DNA from: an uncultured Shimia sp.
GTDB lineage: Bacteria > Pseudomonadota > Alphaproteobacteria > Rhodobacterales > Rhodobacteraceae
NCBI RefSeq assembly: GCF_913054185.1
Contig: NZ_CAJXIV010000001.1
Span: 1 to 64,000 of the forward strand
DNA length: 64,000 bases
Direction of reading: 5' to 3'
Shown here: in pieces, positions 19,368-27,802 of the stretch
Position numbering within the stretch: position 1 is the stretch's first letter
Layout: every line of letters starts with the position of its first letter
Translations under genes and position numbers: made by a program
Notes under the pieces: generated by a model
What the model saw: only the letters and a program-made list of their open reading frames with translations
Databases searched by the model: none
Told to the model about the DNA's origin: nothing

Positions 19368-19975
19368 TGGCGCGCACCATTGCCAAAGACTACGAGCAGA
19401 AGCGTGTTCATATCCTGAAATCGGCAGCACGTGTGTTTGCTGAGCAAGGATATGATCGGGCTTCTATGTCGGTATTGGCCAAGGAGTGTGGGATTTCAAA
19501 GGCCAACATCTACCACTATTACGACAGCAAAGACGCGTTGTTGTTTGATGTATTGGACAGCTATTTGAAAGAGCTGAGAAATCGGATTTGTGAGATTGAT
19601 TTGAGTGGTTTGGACATCAAAGCTCAATTGAGATTGGTGGTGCGCGAAATCCTATTGGCTTATCAAGGTGCAGATCATGAACACCGAGTGCAAAGTACAG
19701 CCATGCAGGCTTTGCCAGAGCAGCAACAAAAGGTTTTGCGCGGTTATCAGCGGGATTTGGTCAACTTCGTGAGTGAAGTTGTCGCGGCCAACGGTGATGG
19801 TGTCTTTGACACTGATCCGGTGCGGCTGCGGGAAACCACGATGTCGGTGTTTGGCATGCTGAACTGGTATTATATGTGGCAAACCGGTGCAGACGCGGAT
19901 GCGCGGGAACGTTATGCCGATCTTGCAACCGACTTGGTTCTGGGCGGTGTGCATGGCCTATCGATCAAACCCTGA
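19367..19975 (+). CDS. TetR/AcrR family regulator, probable PaaR
   Basis: N-terminal HTH ILKSAARVFAEQGYDRASMSVLAKECGISKANIYHYYDSKDALLFDVL; ATGA overlap with paaK. Confidence 0.85.
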   Translation: MARTIAKDYEQKRVHILKSAARVFAEQGYDRASMSVLAKECGISKANIYHYYDSKDALLFDVLDSYLKELRNRICEIDLSGLDIKAQLRLVVREILLAYQGADHEHRVQSTAMQALPEQQQKVLRGYQRDLVNFVSEVVAANGDGVFDTDPVRLRETTMSVFGMLNWYYMWQTGADADARERYADLATDLVLGGVHGLSIKP

Positions 19976-20054
19976 GCGACAATAGACACTCATAGATTGT
20001 TTTGGAGCAACACATCAATTTGTGCTAAATTGCGCCCATTGTAGTTTGTTTTGA

Positions 20055-20660
20055 ATGGGTGATGTTTTGAAAAAGTATTTTTCCGGCGCGATGCTCTCGG
20101 TCTTTTTGTCCGGTGGTGGCGCAGCACTGGCGGATCCTGCTTTTGGGTTTGGTCTGACCTATGTCTTTGGCGGCGATTGGGCTGTCGGGGTGCGTGTTTT
20201 CCACGATGATGAACCCGAAAGCGCGGTTTTGGCTCTGGGTTTTGACTATAAGTTTGGCACTCAGGCGTTCCGGCCTACCGTAGGGGCGGCCTATTTGGAC
20301 GAAGATTTCTACATCGATCTTAGTTTGGGGTACGACACGCGATTGCAAGCACTGGACTATGGCATCGGCGTCGGGGCGGCGTTTGAAACGCAGCAACCGG
20401 CAGCGTCGGGTGGTGGAGCAACCACAACGGGCGCGGACACTGCGTCCACCGGTGGTGGCAACACTGACACAGCGGACACTGGCGGAGGAACCACGTCAGA
20501 TGGTGGCGGAGACACCAGCACAGACACTGGCGATGGAGGGACCGACACTGGCAGCACGGACGGAGGTGGCACTGGAGACGGTGGAACAGGTGACGGTGGC
20601 ACTGGAGATGGTGGTGCTGGAGATGGGGGTGCCGATGATGGTGGAACTGACGCCATTTGA
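20055..20660 (+). CDS. Small exported (signal-peptide) protein with Gly/Asp/Thr-rich C-terminal tail
   Basis: Hydrophobic N-terminus ending ALADP; 110-aa body near-identical to the 20813 ORF; tail TGGGNTDTADTGGG...GDGGTGDGGTGDGG. Confidence 0.75.
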   Translation: MGDVLKKYFSGAMLSVFLSGGGAALADPAFGFGLTYVFGGDWAVGVRVFHDDEPESAVLALGFDYKFGTQAFRPTVGAAYLDEDFYIDLSLGYDTRLQALDYGIGVGAAFETQQPAASGGGATTTGADTASTGGGNTDTADTGGGTTSDGGGDTSTDTGDGGTDTGSTDGGGTGDGGTGDGGTGDGGAGDGGADDGGTDAI

Positions 20661-20812
20661 TTTGCAGGCGCTTAGCAAGTTGGCAGTCTGAGAGCCCGAC
20701 CGTGGTTGATGTTGGAACTTGGTCACAACTTGGTGCGTGTGGATTTGACACATTGGCCACTTTGCAAGGGCTGTGATATTTTTCACCAAACAACTGAGGT
20801 GGGAAGAAAATC

Positions 20813-21151
20813 ATGAAACGTATTTTTGCAGCGGGACTTATGGGTGTCGCTTTGATTGGTGGATCAGCCGCCCAAGCAGATCCATCTTTTGGTGTCGGTC
20901 TGACGTATACGTTTGGCGGCGACTGGGGCGTGGGTGTGCGGATGTTCCACGATGATGAGCCAGAAAGCGCAGTATTGGCGATTGGGGCTGACTATAAGTT
21001 TGGCTCCCAAGCGTTCCGGCCAACCGTGGGCGCGGCGTATTTGGATGAGGACTTCTACCTCGATTTCAGCCTGGGATATGACACCCGCATCCAAGCGTTG
21101 GATTACGGCGTAGGTCTTGGGACGGCTTTTGAGACGGAGCCAAAGCCATAG
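20813..21151 (+). CDS. Small exported protein, tandem paralogue of the 20055 ORF without the tail
   Basis: MKRIFAAGLMGVALIGGSAAQADPSFGVGLTYTFGGDWGVGVRMFHDDEPESAVLAIGADYKFGSQAFRPTVGAAYLDEDFYLDFSLGYDTR closely matches the 20055 product. Confidence 0.85.
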   Translation: MKRIFAAGLMGVALIGGSAAQADPSFGVGLTYTFGGDWGVGVRMFHDDEPESAVLAIGADYKFGSQAFRPTVGAAYLDEDFYLDFSLGYDTRIQALDYGVGLGTAFETEPKP

Positions 21152-21185
21152 CGCTGGCCAATCGGGCACATGAATAGATTAGAGA

Positions 21186-21209
21186 GGGCGCCAAATATGG
21201 CGCCCTTTG
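21186..21209 (+). terminator. Intrinsic terminator-like hairpin between convergent genes
   Basis: GGGCGCCA-AATA-TGGCGCCC followed by TTTGTTGTT. Confidence 0.75.
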
Positions 21210-21218
21210 TTGTTGAGG

Positions 21219-22298
21219 CTACTGATCGTAGTCAACAACCACTTTGTCAGTCACCGGATAAGATTGGCAGCTGAGAATGAAGCCTTTTTCTACTTCGTAG
21301 TCTTCCAATGCGTGGTTGGTCATCATCTCAACCTCGCCTTCAATCAACCGGCATTTGCACGTTGAGCAGACCCCGGCTTTGCAGGCATATGGCGCGTCCA
21401 TTGTATTGGCGCGGGCCGCATCGAGCACGGAGGTGTCACGGTCCATTTTGATGGTCTGGGTGGCGCCCTCCAGAGTAATCTGGGCTGTGACAGCTTTGGT
21501 CGTGTCAGAGGCGCTGGAAGCTTTGCGTTTGGCGCGGCCAGGTTGACCGGAGGCAAACAGCTCGAACTTGATCTGATCTTCTGAAAGCCCGTGATCTTTC
21601 AATGCCTTGGCAATGCCTAACATCATCGGCTCCGGACCGCAGATGAAGGCCGTGTCCACTGAATCGATGTCAATCCATCCGGTTTGGAACAGCTGCGCGC
21701 ATTTCTCTTCCGATACCATGCCGGTGAAGAGGTCGATCTCTTGCGCATCGGACTCCAGCACGTGGATCACGTTAAAGCGGCCCATGTAGGTATTTTTCAA
21801 ATCTTCAAGTTCCTCGCGGAACATGATCGTGGCCACACCTTTGTTGGCATAGATCAGCGTAAAGGAAGACTGCGGCTCCCGCGCCAATGTGGTTTTGATC
21901 AGCGACAGAACTGGCGTGATGCCTGAGCCGCCTGCAAAACCCAGGTAGGTCTTATCCGCGCGCTCATCCAGCGGCGTGAAGAAACCACCCATCGGGGGCA
22001 TGGCTTGAACCGTGTCACCTACTTTGAGATCAGTATTGGCCCACGTAGAGAAGGCACCGCCGTTTACACGTTTGATGCCCACTTGCAAAACGCCGTCGTC
22101 TTTGCCAGCGCAGATAGAGTAGCTGCGGCGCAGTTCTTCGCCATCAAAGTCGCGTTTGAAGGTCAGGTATTGCCCTTGGGTGAAGTCAAACTCGGACGCC
22201 GCACCATTGACTGGCGCGAGGGTCACGACCACAGCGTCGCGAATGGTTTTGCGGATGTTTGTGACCTCAAGGTCATGAAAGCGCGCGGATTGGGCCAT
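21219..22298 (-). CDS. paaE: 1,2-phenylacetyl-CoA epoxidase, reductase subunit PaaE
   Basis: FAD/NAD ferredoxin reductase plus C-terminal plant-type 2Fe-2S CKAGVCSTCKCR. Confidence 0.93.
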   Translation of the reverse strand: MAQSARFHDLEVTNIRKTIRDAVVVTLAPVNGAASEFDFTQGQYLTFKRDFDGEELRRSYSICAGKDDGVLQVGIKRVNGGAFSTWANTDLKVGDTVQAMPPMGGFFTPLDERADKTYLGFAGGSGITPVLSLIKTTLAREPQSSFTLIYANKGVATIMFREELEDLKNTYMGRFNVIHVLESDAQEIDLFTGMVSEEKCAQLFQTGWIDIDSVDTAFICGPEPMMLGIAKALKDHGLSEDQIKFELFASGQPGRAKRKASSASDTTKAVTAQITLEGATQTIKMDRDTSVLDAARANTMDAPYACKAGVCSTCKCRLIEGEVEMMTNHALEDYEVEKGFILSCQSYPVTDKVVVDYDQ

Positions 22299-22310
22299 TC
22301 GGGTCTCTCC

Positions 22311-22817
22311 TCAGATGCACTTGAAATAGTCAAAAGGTTCCAGGCAGGCGGTGCAGCGCCATTGGGCCTTGCAAGGGGTGGAGCCAAATTGGCTCATTTT
22401 TTCAACATGTTGACTGCCACATTGTGGGCATTTGTCAGGGCCGCCTGCCGGTTGAGGCGGGGCGATGCCATATTTTTCGAGCTTCTCGCGGCCTTCGTCT
22501 GTCAACCAATCAGTGGTCCAAGCGGGGCTGAGTTGGCGCCGCAGTTCGAGGCTGTCGACGCCATGGCCGCGCAGGGCGGTTTCGATGTCGAGATTGATGA
22601 TGCTGGTCGCCGGGCAGCCGGAGTAAGTGGGCGTGACAGTGACAACGAGGTTGTCATCCTCATAAGCCACATCCCGGATGATGCCGAGGTCGGTGAGCGA
22701 AATCACCGGGATCTCAGGGTCAGGTACAGCATGCAGCCAGGTCCAGACCTGTGCCACGTCAGGCAGCGCAGCACGGACCGGCGGCGCGCCAGGGCTATGC
22801 TGCTGTGGATTTACCAT
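22311..22817 (-). CDS. paaD: 1,2-phenylacetyl-CoA epoxidase subunit PaaD
   Basis: DUF59-like VPDPEIPVISLTDLGIIRDV and C-terminal CPQCGS...C zinc-binding region. Confidence 0.92.
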   Translation of the reverse strand: MVNPQQHSPGAPPVRAALPDVAQVWTWLHAVPDPEIPVISLTDLGIIRDVAYEDDNLVVTVTPTYSGCPATSIINLDIETALRGHGVDSLELRRQLSPAWTTDWLTDEGREKLEKYGIAPPQPAGGPDKCPQCGSQHVEKMSQFGSTPCKAQWRCTACLEPFDYFKCI

Positions 22818-23581
22818 GTGGCACCGGGATAGGCGCGCTGTAGCCATTGCATTTGAGACAGCAGGTGGCCCAAGTGCTCAGTGTGGGTTGCGCCAGTCCG
22901 ACCGCCCTTGTGGGCAAAGTCACTGTCTGGAATGGTCAATGTGGCCTCGGACAGCACTTTTCCAATCAACGCGTTGTACTCCTCCCGCAGCGTGGCTGGA
23001 TCGGGCGCAACACCAGCGGCGGCCATGGCGGCATCGACTTCATCTGAGGCAAACATCTCGCCTACATAAGGCCACAGACGATCCAACGCGGCTTGCATGC
23101 GCTTGTGGCTTTCCTCTGTGCCATCGCCCAAACCCACAACGGTTTCGGCGGAGCGTTCGACGTGATAAGCCACTTCCTTGCTGGCCTTTTCTGCAATCTC
23201 TGCAATGCGTTGGTCTGAAGACTTCATCAAACGCGGAAGCAAAATTGACTGATAGGCGTCAAACAGGAATTGGCGCATCAGGGTTTGTCCAAAGTCGCCG
23301 TTGGGCAGTTCCAAAAGCAGCAGATTGCGGAAATCCCAAGCGTCGCGCAGGAAGGCAATGTCATCAGCGGATTTGCCGTCCTCCATCACTTCGGCCGCAT
23401 ATCCGAGCCAAAACTGTGTCTGGCCAATCAGGTCCAGCGCCGTGTTCGCCAATGCAATGTCTTCTTCCAACACCGGCGCGTGGCCGCACCATTCAGAGAC
23501 GCGGTGGCCCAGAATGAGGGTATTGTCGCCCATGCGCAGCAGGAACTGTGTGAGCATCTCCTTGTCCACCGGTGCCATCAC
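22811..23581 (-). CDS. paaC: 1,2-phenylacetyl-CoA epoxidase subunit PaaC
   Basis: LILGHRVSEWCGHAPVLEEDIALANTALDLIGQ...; operon position. Confidence 0.93.
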   Translation of the reverse strand: MMAPVDKEMLTQFLLRMGDNTLILGHRVSEWCGHAPVLEEDIALANTALDLIGQTQFWLGYAAEVMEDGKSADDIAFLRDAWDFRNLLLLELPNGDFGQTLMRQFLFDAYQSILLPRLMKSSDQRIAEIAEKASKEVAYHVERSAETVVGLGDGTEESHKRMQAALDRLWPYVGEMFASDEVDAAMAAAGVAPDPATLREEYNALIGKVLSEATLTIPDSDFAHKGGRTGATHTEHLGHLLSQMQWLQRAYPGATW

Positions 23582-23862
23582 ATGTGCCCCACTTCGTCAG
23601 GAATGTCGAAGAAGGTAGGGTGGCGGTAGATTTTGCTCTCGGATGGCTCATAGAGTGGGCCTTTTTCCGATGGGGATGAAGCGGAAATGTTGTTGGCTTC
23701 CACAACCCAGATCGACACACCTTCGTTGCGGCGCGTGTAGACGTCGCGGGCGTTTTTGATCGCCATTTCCGCGTCTGGCGCGTGCAGGCTGCCGACGTGA
23801 CGGTGGCTCAGGCCGTGCTGGCCGCGAATGAAGATTTCCCAAAGGGGCCATTCTTTAGACAT
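23578..23862 (-). CDS. paaB: 1,2-phenylacetyl-CoA epoxidase subunit PaaB
   Basis: [45 protein letters not shown]. Confidence 0.95.
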   Translation of the reverse strand: MSKEWPLWEIFIRGQHGLSHRHVGSLHAPDAEMAIKNARDVYTRRNEGVSIWVVEANNISASSPSEKGPLYEPSESKIYRHPTFFDIPDEVGHM

Positions 23863-24286
23863 TGGATTGCTCCCGTTCTGTCCAGCATTTGGCTGGTGGT
23901 TCTGCAAAGAGGTGGTCGATGAAGTCCTGTGGAGGATCGTCGGTATCGATCACGTGTTCGGGTCCGAAGGGGACTTCACAATCTACCTGTAGGTACATGT
24001 TATCGTCCCGTTCCACAGTGGCTGGTTGATTGGTCAGGCGTCCGATGTAGAGGTCGCCGACTGTTTCAGAAACAACTACCCACATGCGTTCGGTTGATAT
24101 CTCGCTTTGACCGTTTTCGTTTTTGGTCTTGATCATAAAAATAAGCTTGGCCGCAGTGCCTCGCTCCAGCGATTTTCGAACAGCTTCATTTGGTAGCCAG
24201 AAGGTTTCTGGCGTTGCCGCATGACGATCCTCGCCGCTTTCCAACTCCCAAAAGTCCGTGGCTAATGAAGGGGCGCGAATTGTCAT
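23855..24286 (-). CDS. Uncharacterised protein, DUF2314-like, inside the paa operon
   Basis: 143 aa; [42 protein letters not shown] resembles DUF2314; overlaps paaA stop by 4 nt (ATGA) and paaB start by 8 nt. Confidence 0.85.
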   Translation of the reverse strand: MTIRAPSLATDFWELESGEDRHAATPETFWLPNEAVRKSLERGTAAKLIFMIKTKNENGQSEISTERMWVVVSETVGDLYIGRLTNQPATVERDDNMYLQVDCEVPFGPEHVIDTDDPPQDFIDHLFAEPPAKCWTEREQSNV

Positions 24287-25257
24287 TCAGCCGCCACCTG
24301 CGCTTTTTTCTTCTCAGCGTGAGCCATCAACCCGTCACGTACCCATGCGCCATCATCCCAGGCCTTGTTGCGGGCTTCGAGGCGGTCGACGTTGCAGGGG
24401 CCATTGCCTTTGAGCACGTCAAAGAACTCGGACCAGTCTGGGTCGGAATAGTCGTGGCCGCCTTTTTCTTCGTTCCAAGTCAGGTGTTCGTCTGGAATGG
24501 TCAGGCCAAGGTATTTGGCTTGTGGCACGGTTTGATCAACAAACTTCTGGCGCAGCTCATCGTTGGTGTTCATCTTGATTTTCCACGCCATGTTTTGGGT
24601 GGAGTGCACAGATTCTGCGTCGGACGGGCCAAACATCATCAGGGACGGGTACCAGAGACGGTTCAGGGCATCCTGCGCCATTTTCTTTTGCGCGTCCGTA
24701 CCTTGCGCCATCTTCATCATGATGTCGTAGCCTTGGCGCTGGTGGAAACTTTCCTCCTTGCAGACGCGGATCATGGCGCGGGAGTAGGGTCCGTACGATG
24801 TCCGTTGCAAGGGCACCTGGTTCATGATGGCCGCGCCATCCACCAGCCAACCCACTGCGCCAATGTCCGCCCAGTTCAGCGTTGGGTAGTTGAAGATGGA
24901 AGAATACTTCATCTTGCCATTGAGCAACTGTTCGGTGAGGTCGTCGCGGCTCACACCTAGCGTTTCTGCGGCGGCATAGAGGTAGAGACCGTGGCCAGCC
25001 TCGTCTTGGACCTTGGCGAGCAGGATCATTTTGCGCTCCAATGTGGGCGCGCGGGTGATCCAGTTGCCTTCGGGAAGCTGGCCAACAATCTCGCTGTGGG
25101 CGTGCTGACCGATCTGGCGGATCAGGGTTTTGCGGTAGCCTTCCGGCATCCAATCGCGCGGCTCAACTTTGATGTTGGCGTCGATCTTGGCCTGAAACTC
25201 TTTGAGCTTCTCGGGATCGTCTGTCGAGGCCTCGGATTTGATCATCTGTGCATACAT
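24283..25257 (-). CDS. paaA: 1,2-phenylacetyl-CoA epoxidase catalytic subunit PaaA
   Basis: [65 protein letters not shown]; start MYAQM at 25257. Confidence 0.95.
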   Translation of the reverse strand: MYAQMIKSEASTDDPEKLKEFQAKIDANIKVEPRDWMPEGYRKTLIRQIGQHAHSEIVGQLPEGNWITRAPTLERKMILLAKVQDEAGHGLYLYAAAETLGVSRDDLTEQLLNGKMKYSSIFNYPTLNWADIGAVGWLVDGAAIMNQVPLQRTSYGPYSRAMIRVCKEESFHQRQGYDIMMKMAQGTDAQKKMAQDALNRLWYPSLMMFGPSDAESVHSTQNMAWKIKMNTNDELRQKFVDQTVPQAKYLGLTIPDEHLTWNEEKGGHDYSDPDWSEFFDVLKGNGPCNVDRLEARNKAWDDGAWVRDGLMAHAEKKKAQVAAE

Positions 25258-25288
25258 GACTGGGTTCCTCCTCAGGCTGTAGGGTGCC

Positions 25289-26494
25289 TTAGACCCGTTC
25301 GAGAATGATGGCGGTGCCTTGGCCAACGCCGACGCACATGGTGCAAAGTGCGTAGCGGCCACCGGTGCGCTTGAGCTGATAGGCGGCGGACATCACGATG
25401 CGCGCGCCGGACATGCCTAGTGGATGGCCCAGCGCGATGGCGCCGCCCTGAGCATTTACATGGGGTGCATCGTCGGCGACACCAAGCTCGCGCAAAGAGG
25501 CGAGGCCCTGCGCGGCAAAGGCTTCGTTCAATTCTATCACATCCATCTGTTCGATGGTGAGTCCTGTACGGGCCAGCACTTTGCGGGTGGCTGGGACCGG
25601 GCCGATGCCCATTACACGCGGCTCCACACCGGCAGCGGCCATACCAACGATACGCGCCATTGGGGTCAGTCCGTTTTTGGTAGCGGCGGTTTCGGTGGCC
25701 ATCAGGATCGCGGCAGCGCCGTCGTTCACGCCGGAAGCGTTGCCCGCGGTGACCGATAGGTCAGGGCCGTTTATGCCGCGCAGCTTGGCCAGTTTTTCGG
25801 CACCGGTGCCGGGGCGGGGATGCTCGTCGGTGTCGACAACAAGATCATCACCTTTGCGCTGTGGAATGATAACTGACGTGATTTCGTCAGCAAAGTATCC
25901 AGCCTCATGGGCAGCGGCCCAACGCGCTTGCGAGCGGGCAGCAAAGGCGTCTTGGTCTGCGCGGCTGATGTTGTAGTCGGCTGCCACGTTGTCGGCGGTC
26001 TGCGGCATGCTGTCGATGCCATGCATCGCCTTCATCTTCTTATTCACAAAGCGCCAGCCGATGGTTGTGTCAAAGACTTCATTGGCGCGCGAAAAGGCCG
26101 TGGTGGCTTTGGGCATCACAAAAGGCGCGCGGGACATGCTTTCCACACCACCTGCAATGGCAATGTCATAGTCGCCAGCACGCAAGCCGCGTGAGGCCAT
26201 GCCAACCGCATCCATTCCGGACGCGCAGAGGCGGTTGATGGTGGTGCCGGGCACATCAGTTGGCAAACCGGCGAGCAGGGCGGCCATGCGAGCGACGTTG
26301 CGGTTGTCTTCGCCGGCTTGGTTGGCAGACCCGTAGATCACATCATCAATTGAGGCCCAATCAACCTGCGGGTTGCGGGCTACAAGAGCAGCAATCGGCA
26401 GGGCGGCAAGGTCGTCTGTGCGGACAGAGGAGAGTGCGCCACCGTAGCGGCCAATGGGTGTGCGGGTCGCGTCGCAAATGAAAGCTTCGGTCAT
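25289..26494 (-). CDS. 3-oxoadipyl-CoA thiolase (PaaJ/PcaF-type)
   Basis: Thiolase signatures [47 protein letters not shown]; upstream of paaA. Confidence 0.92.
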   Translation of the reverse strand: MTEAFICDATRTPIGRYGGALSSVRTDDLAALPIAALVARNPQVDWASIDDVIYGSANQAGEDNRNVARMAALLAGLPTDVPGTTINRLCASGMDAVGMASRGLRAGDYDIAIAGGVESMSRAPFVMPKATTAFSRANEVFDTTIGWRFVNKKMKAMHGIDSMPQTADNVAADYNISRADQDAFAARSQARWAAAHEAGYFADEITSVIIPQRKGDDLVVDTDEHPRPGTGAEKLAKLRGINGPDLSVTAGNASGVNDGAAAILMATETAATKNGLTPMARIVGMAAAGVEPRVMGIGPVPATRKVLARTGLTIEQMDVIELNEAFAAQGLASLRELGVADDAPHVNAQGGAIALGHPLGMSGARIVMSAAYQLKRTGGRYALCTMCVGVGQGTAIILERV

Positions 26495-26537
26495 GTCGTC
26501 TCCGTGGCAGTGGTTCCGGTCCTGTTCGCATTAGTCG

Positions 26538-26550
26538 ACCGTGTGGTTGG
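26538..26550. promoter_or_regulatory. Candidate PaaR operator upstream of the thiolase-paaABCDE operon
   Basis: ACCGTGTGGTTGG; shares ACCG-NN-YGGTTGG with the reverse complement of the 17555 site. Confidence 0.45.
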
Positions 26551-26882
26551 GATATCGCGAAGTTCGATTCGACGCAATTAAAAATGTTACGTAACTGACC
26601 ATCCACTTCACATTGAGTAACGTAATGGCGAAGTGATGAGAGAGAGTCTCGTGCGCCGTCTTGGTCTTTTGTGACAGTTCGGATTGGCCGGATCGCTGTG
26701 GTTCAATTGGAGGCATGGAGGCAGTGCCAAGGCGTACGAGTTCAAAGTCAAAAAGGGGTTTTGGACAAAAGATACACGTCGAAAACACATTTCATAAAAG
26801 GCATGTGAATTGAAGGACATCGTCAAATATCACGATGCATTTGTTGGTCGAGGAAGGTTTGATTTCACGCAAACATCACGCT

Positions 26883-26896
26883 TTGACCAAAATCAA
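26883..26896. promoter_or_regulatory. FNR/FnrL-like box upstream of napF
   Basis: TTGAC-CAAA-ATCAA versus FNR consensus TTGAT-N4-ATCAA, about 90 bp upstream of the napF start. Confidence 0.6.
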
Positions 26897-26987
26897 TTAC
26901 AGGGCATGATCTATGTCAAAGTCGGTTTTGAATTTTTCATTAAAAGTCCCATCGCGAACAAGATGGACATAGGTAACTAGAGTTGGC

Positions 26988-27551
26988 GTGTACGTGACTA
27001 TTAAGACGACACATTCGCCCAAAAGACGAGCATTCTTGAGGGGCCACTTTGACGAGGAAGGCATTCTGCGCGCGCCTGGTGCGCTGGATATGTCGCTTTT
27101 TGTTGAGGCGTGTACACGCTGTGGCGATTGTGCCGCACACTGCCCGCAGGCGATTATCACAGCTGATGCCGACGGTTTTCCGATGGTGGATGTCAGTGCG
27201 CGCGGCTGCACGTTTTGCGGTGTCTGCTCCGATGTGTGTGACGCTGGCGCAATCCTGGTGTCTGATTCATGGCTCTACCGCCCAACCGTGGCTGACACCT
27301 GCCTTTCCAAACAAGGCGTCACCTGTCGCGCCTGCGAAGATCATTGTGATGAGAGCGCAATCCGTTTCCGTTTGATGACGGGAGGGCGCTCTACTCCCCT
27401 TATTGACCCCGAGACCTGTTCCGGATGTGGCGCCTGCGTGGCGCCTTGCCCATCTGATTCCATCACCGTTGGGCGCATGGCGTCCCAATTGACTGCCAGC
27501 TCAACCCAAGCCAGCGAGACCGACGTATGTACAATATCTGCGGATGCCTAG
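26988..27551 (+). CDS. napF: Ferredoxin-type protein NapF
   Basis: Multiple CxxCxxxCP clusters (CTRCGDCAAHCP, CTFCGVCSDVC, CSGCGACVAPCP); GTG start. Confidence 0.92.
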   Translation: MYVTIKTTHSPKRRAFLRGHFDEEGILRAPGALDMSLFVEACTRCGDCAAHCPQAIITADADGFPMVDVSARGCTFCGVCSDVCDAGAILVSDSWLYRPTVADTCLSKQGVTCRACEDHCDESAIRFRLMTGGRSTPLIDPETCSGCGACVAPCPSDSITVGRMASQLTASSTQASETDVCTISADA

Positions 27552-27790
27552 TCCACGCGATGCCCGAAAAAGTGCCAGAGGTGGTTGCGGCCATTGAGGC
27601 CTCTGAGGGATGCGAAGTGCATGCCCACGAAGATGGTCGCATCGTTGTGACTGTTGAAGACACCGACACCCGGCGCGCGTCCGAAATCATTATGGACATG
27701 CACCAGATCCCCGGCGTGATCACCGTCACGCTGACTTATCATCATTTTGAACCTAGCGGCACAGACGCGGCCGCATCTACAGCGCTCTAA
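27527..27790 (+). CDS. napD: Nitrate reductase chaperone NapD
   Basis: MYNICGCLVHAMPEKVPEVVAAIEASEGCEVHAHEDGRIVVTVE; between napF and napA. Confidence 0.93.
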   Translation: MYNICGCLVHAMPEKVPEVVAAIEASEGCEVHAHEDGRIVVTVEDTDTRRASEIIMDMHQIPGVITVTLTYHHFEPSGTDAAASTAL

Positions 27791-27802
27791 GGAGGACCAG
27801 CC

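Noticed and set aside
20357-20656. Pro/Ser-rich 99-aa minus-strand ORF
   Set aside because: Simply the complement of the Gly/Asp/Thr repeat tail on the plus strand.
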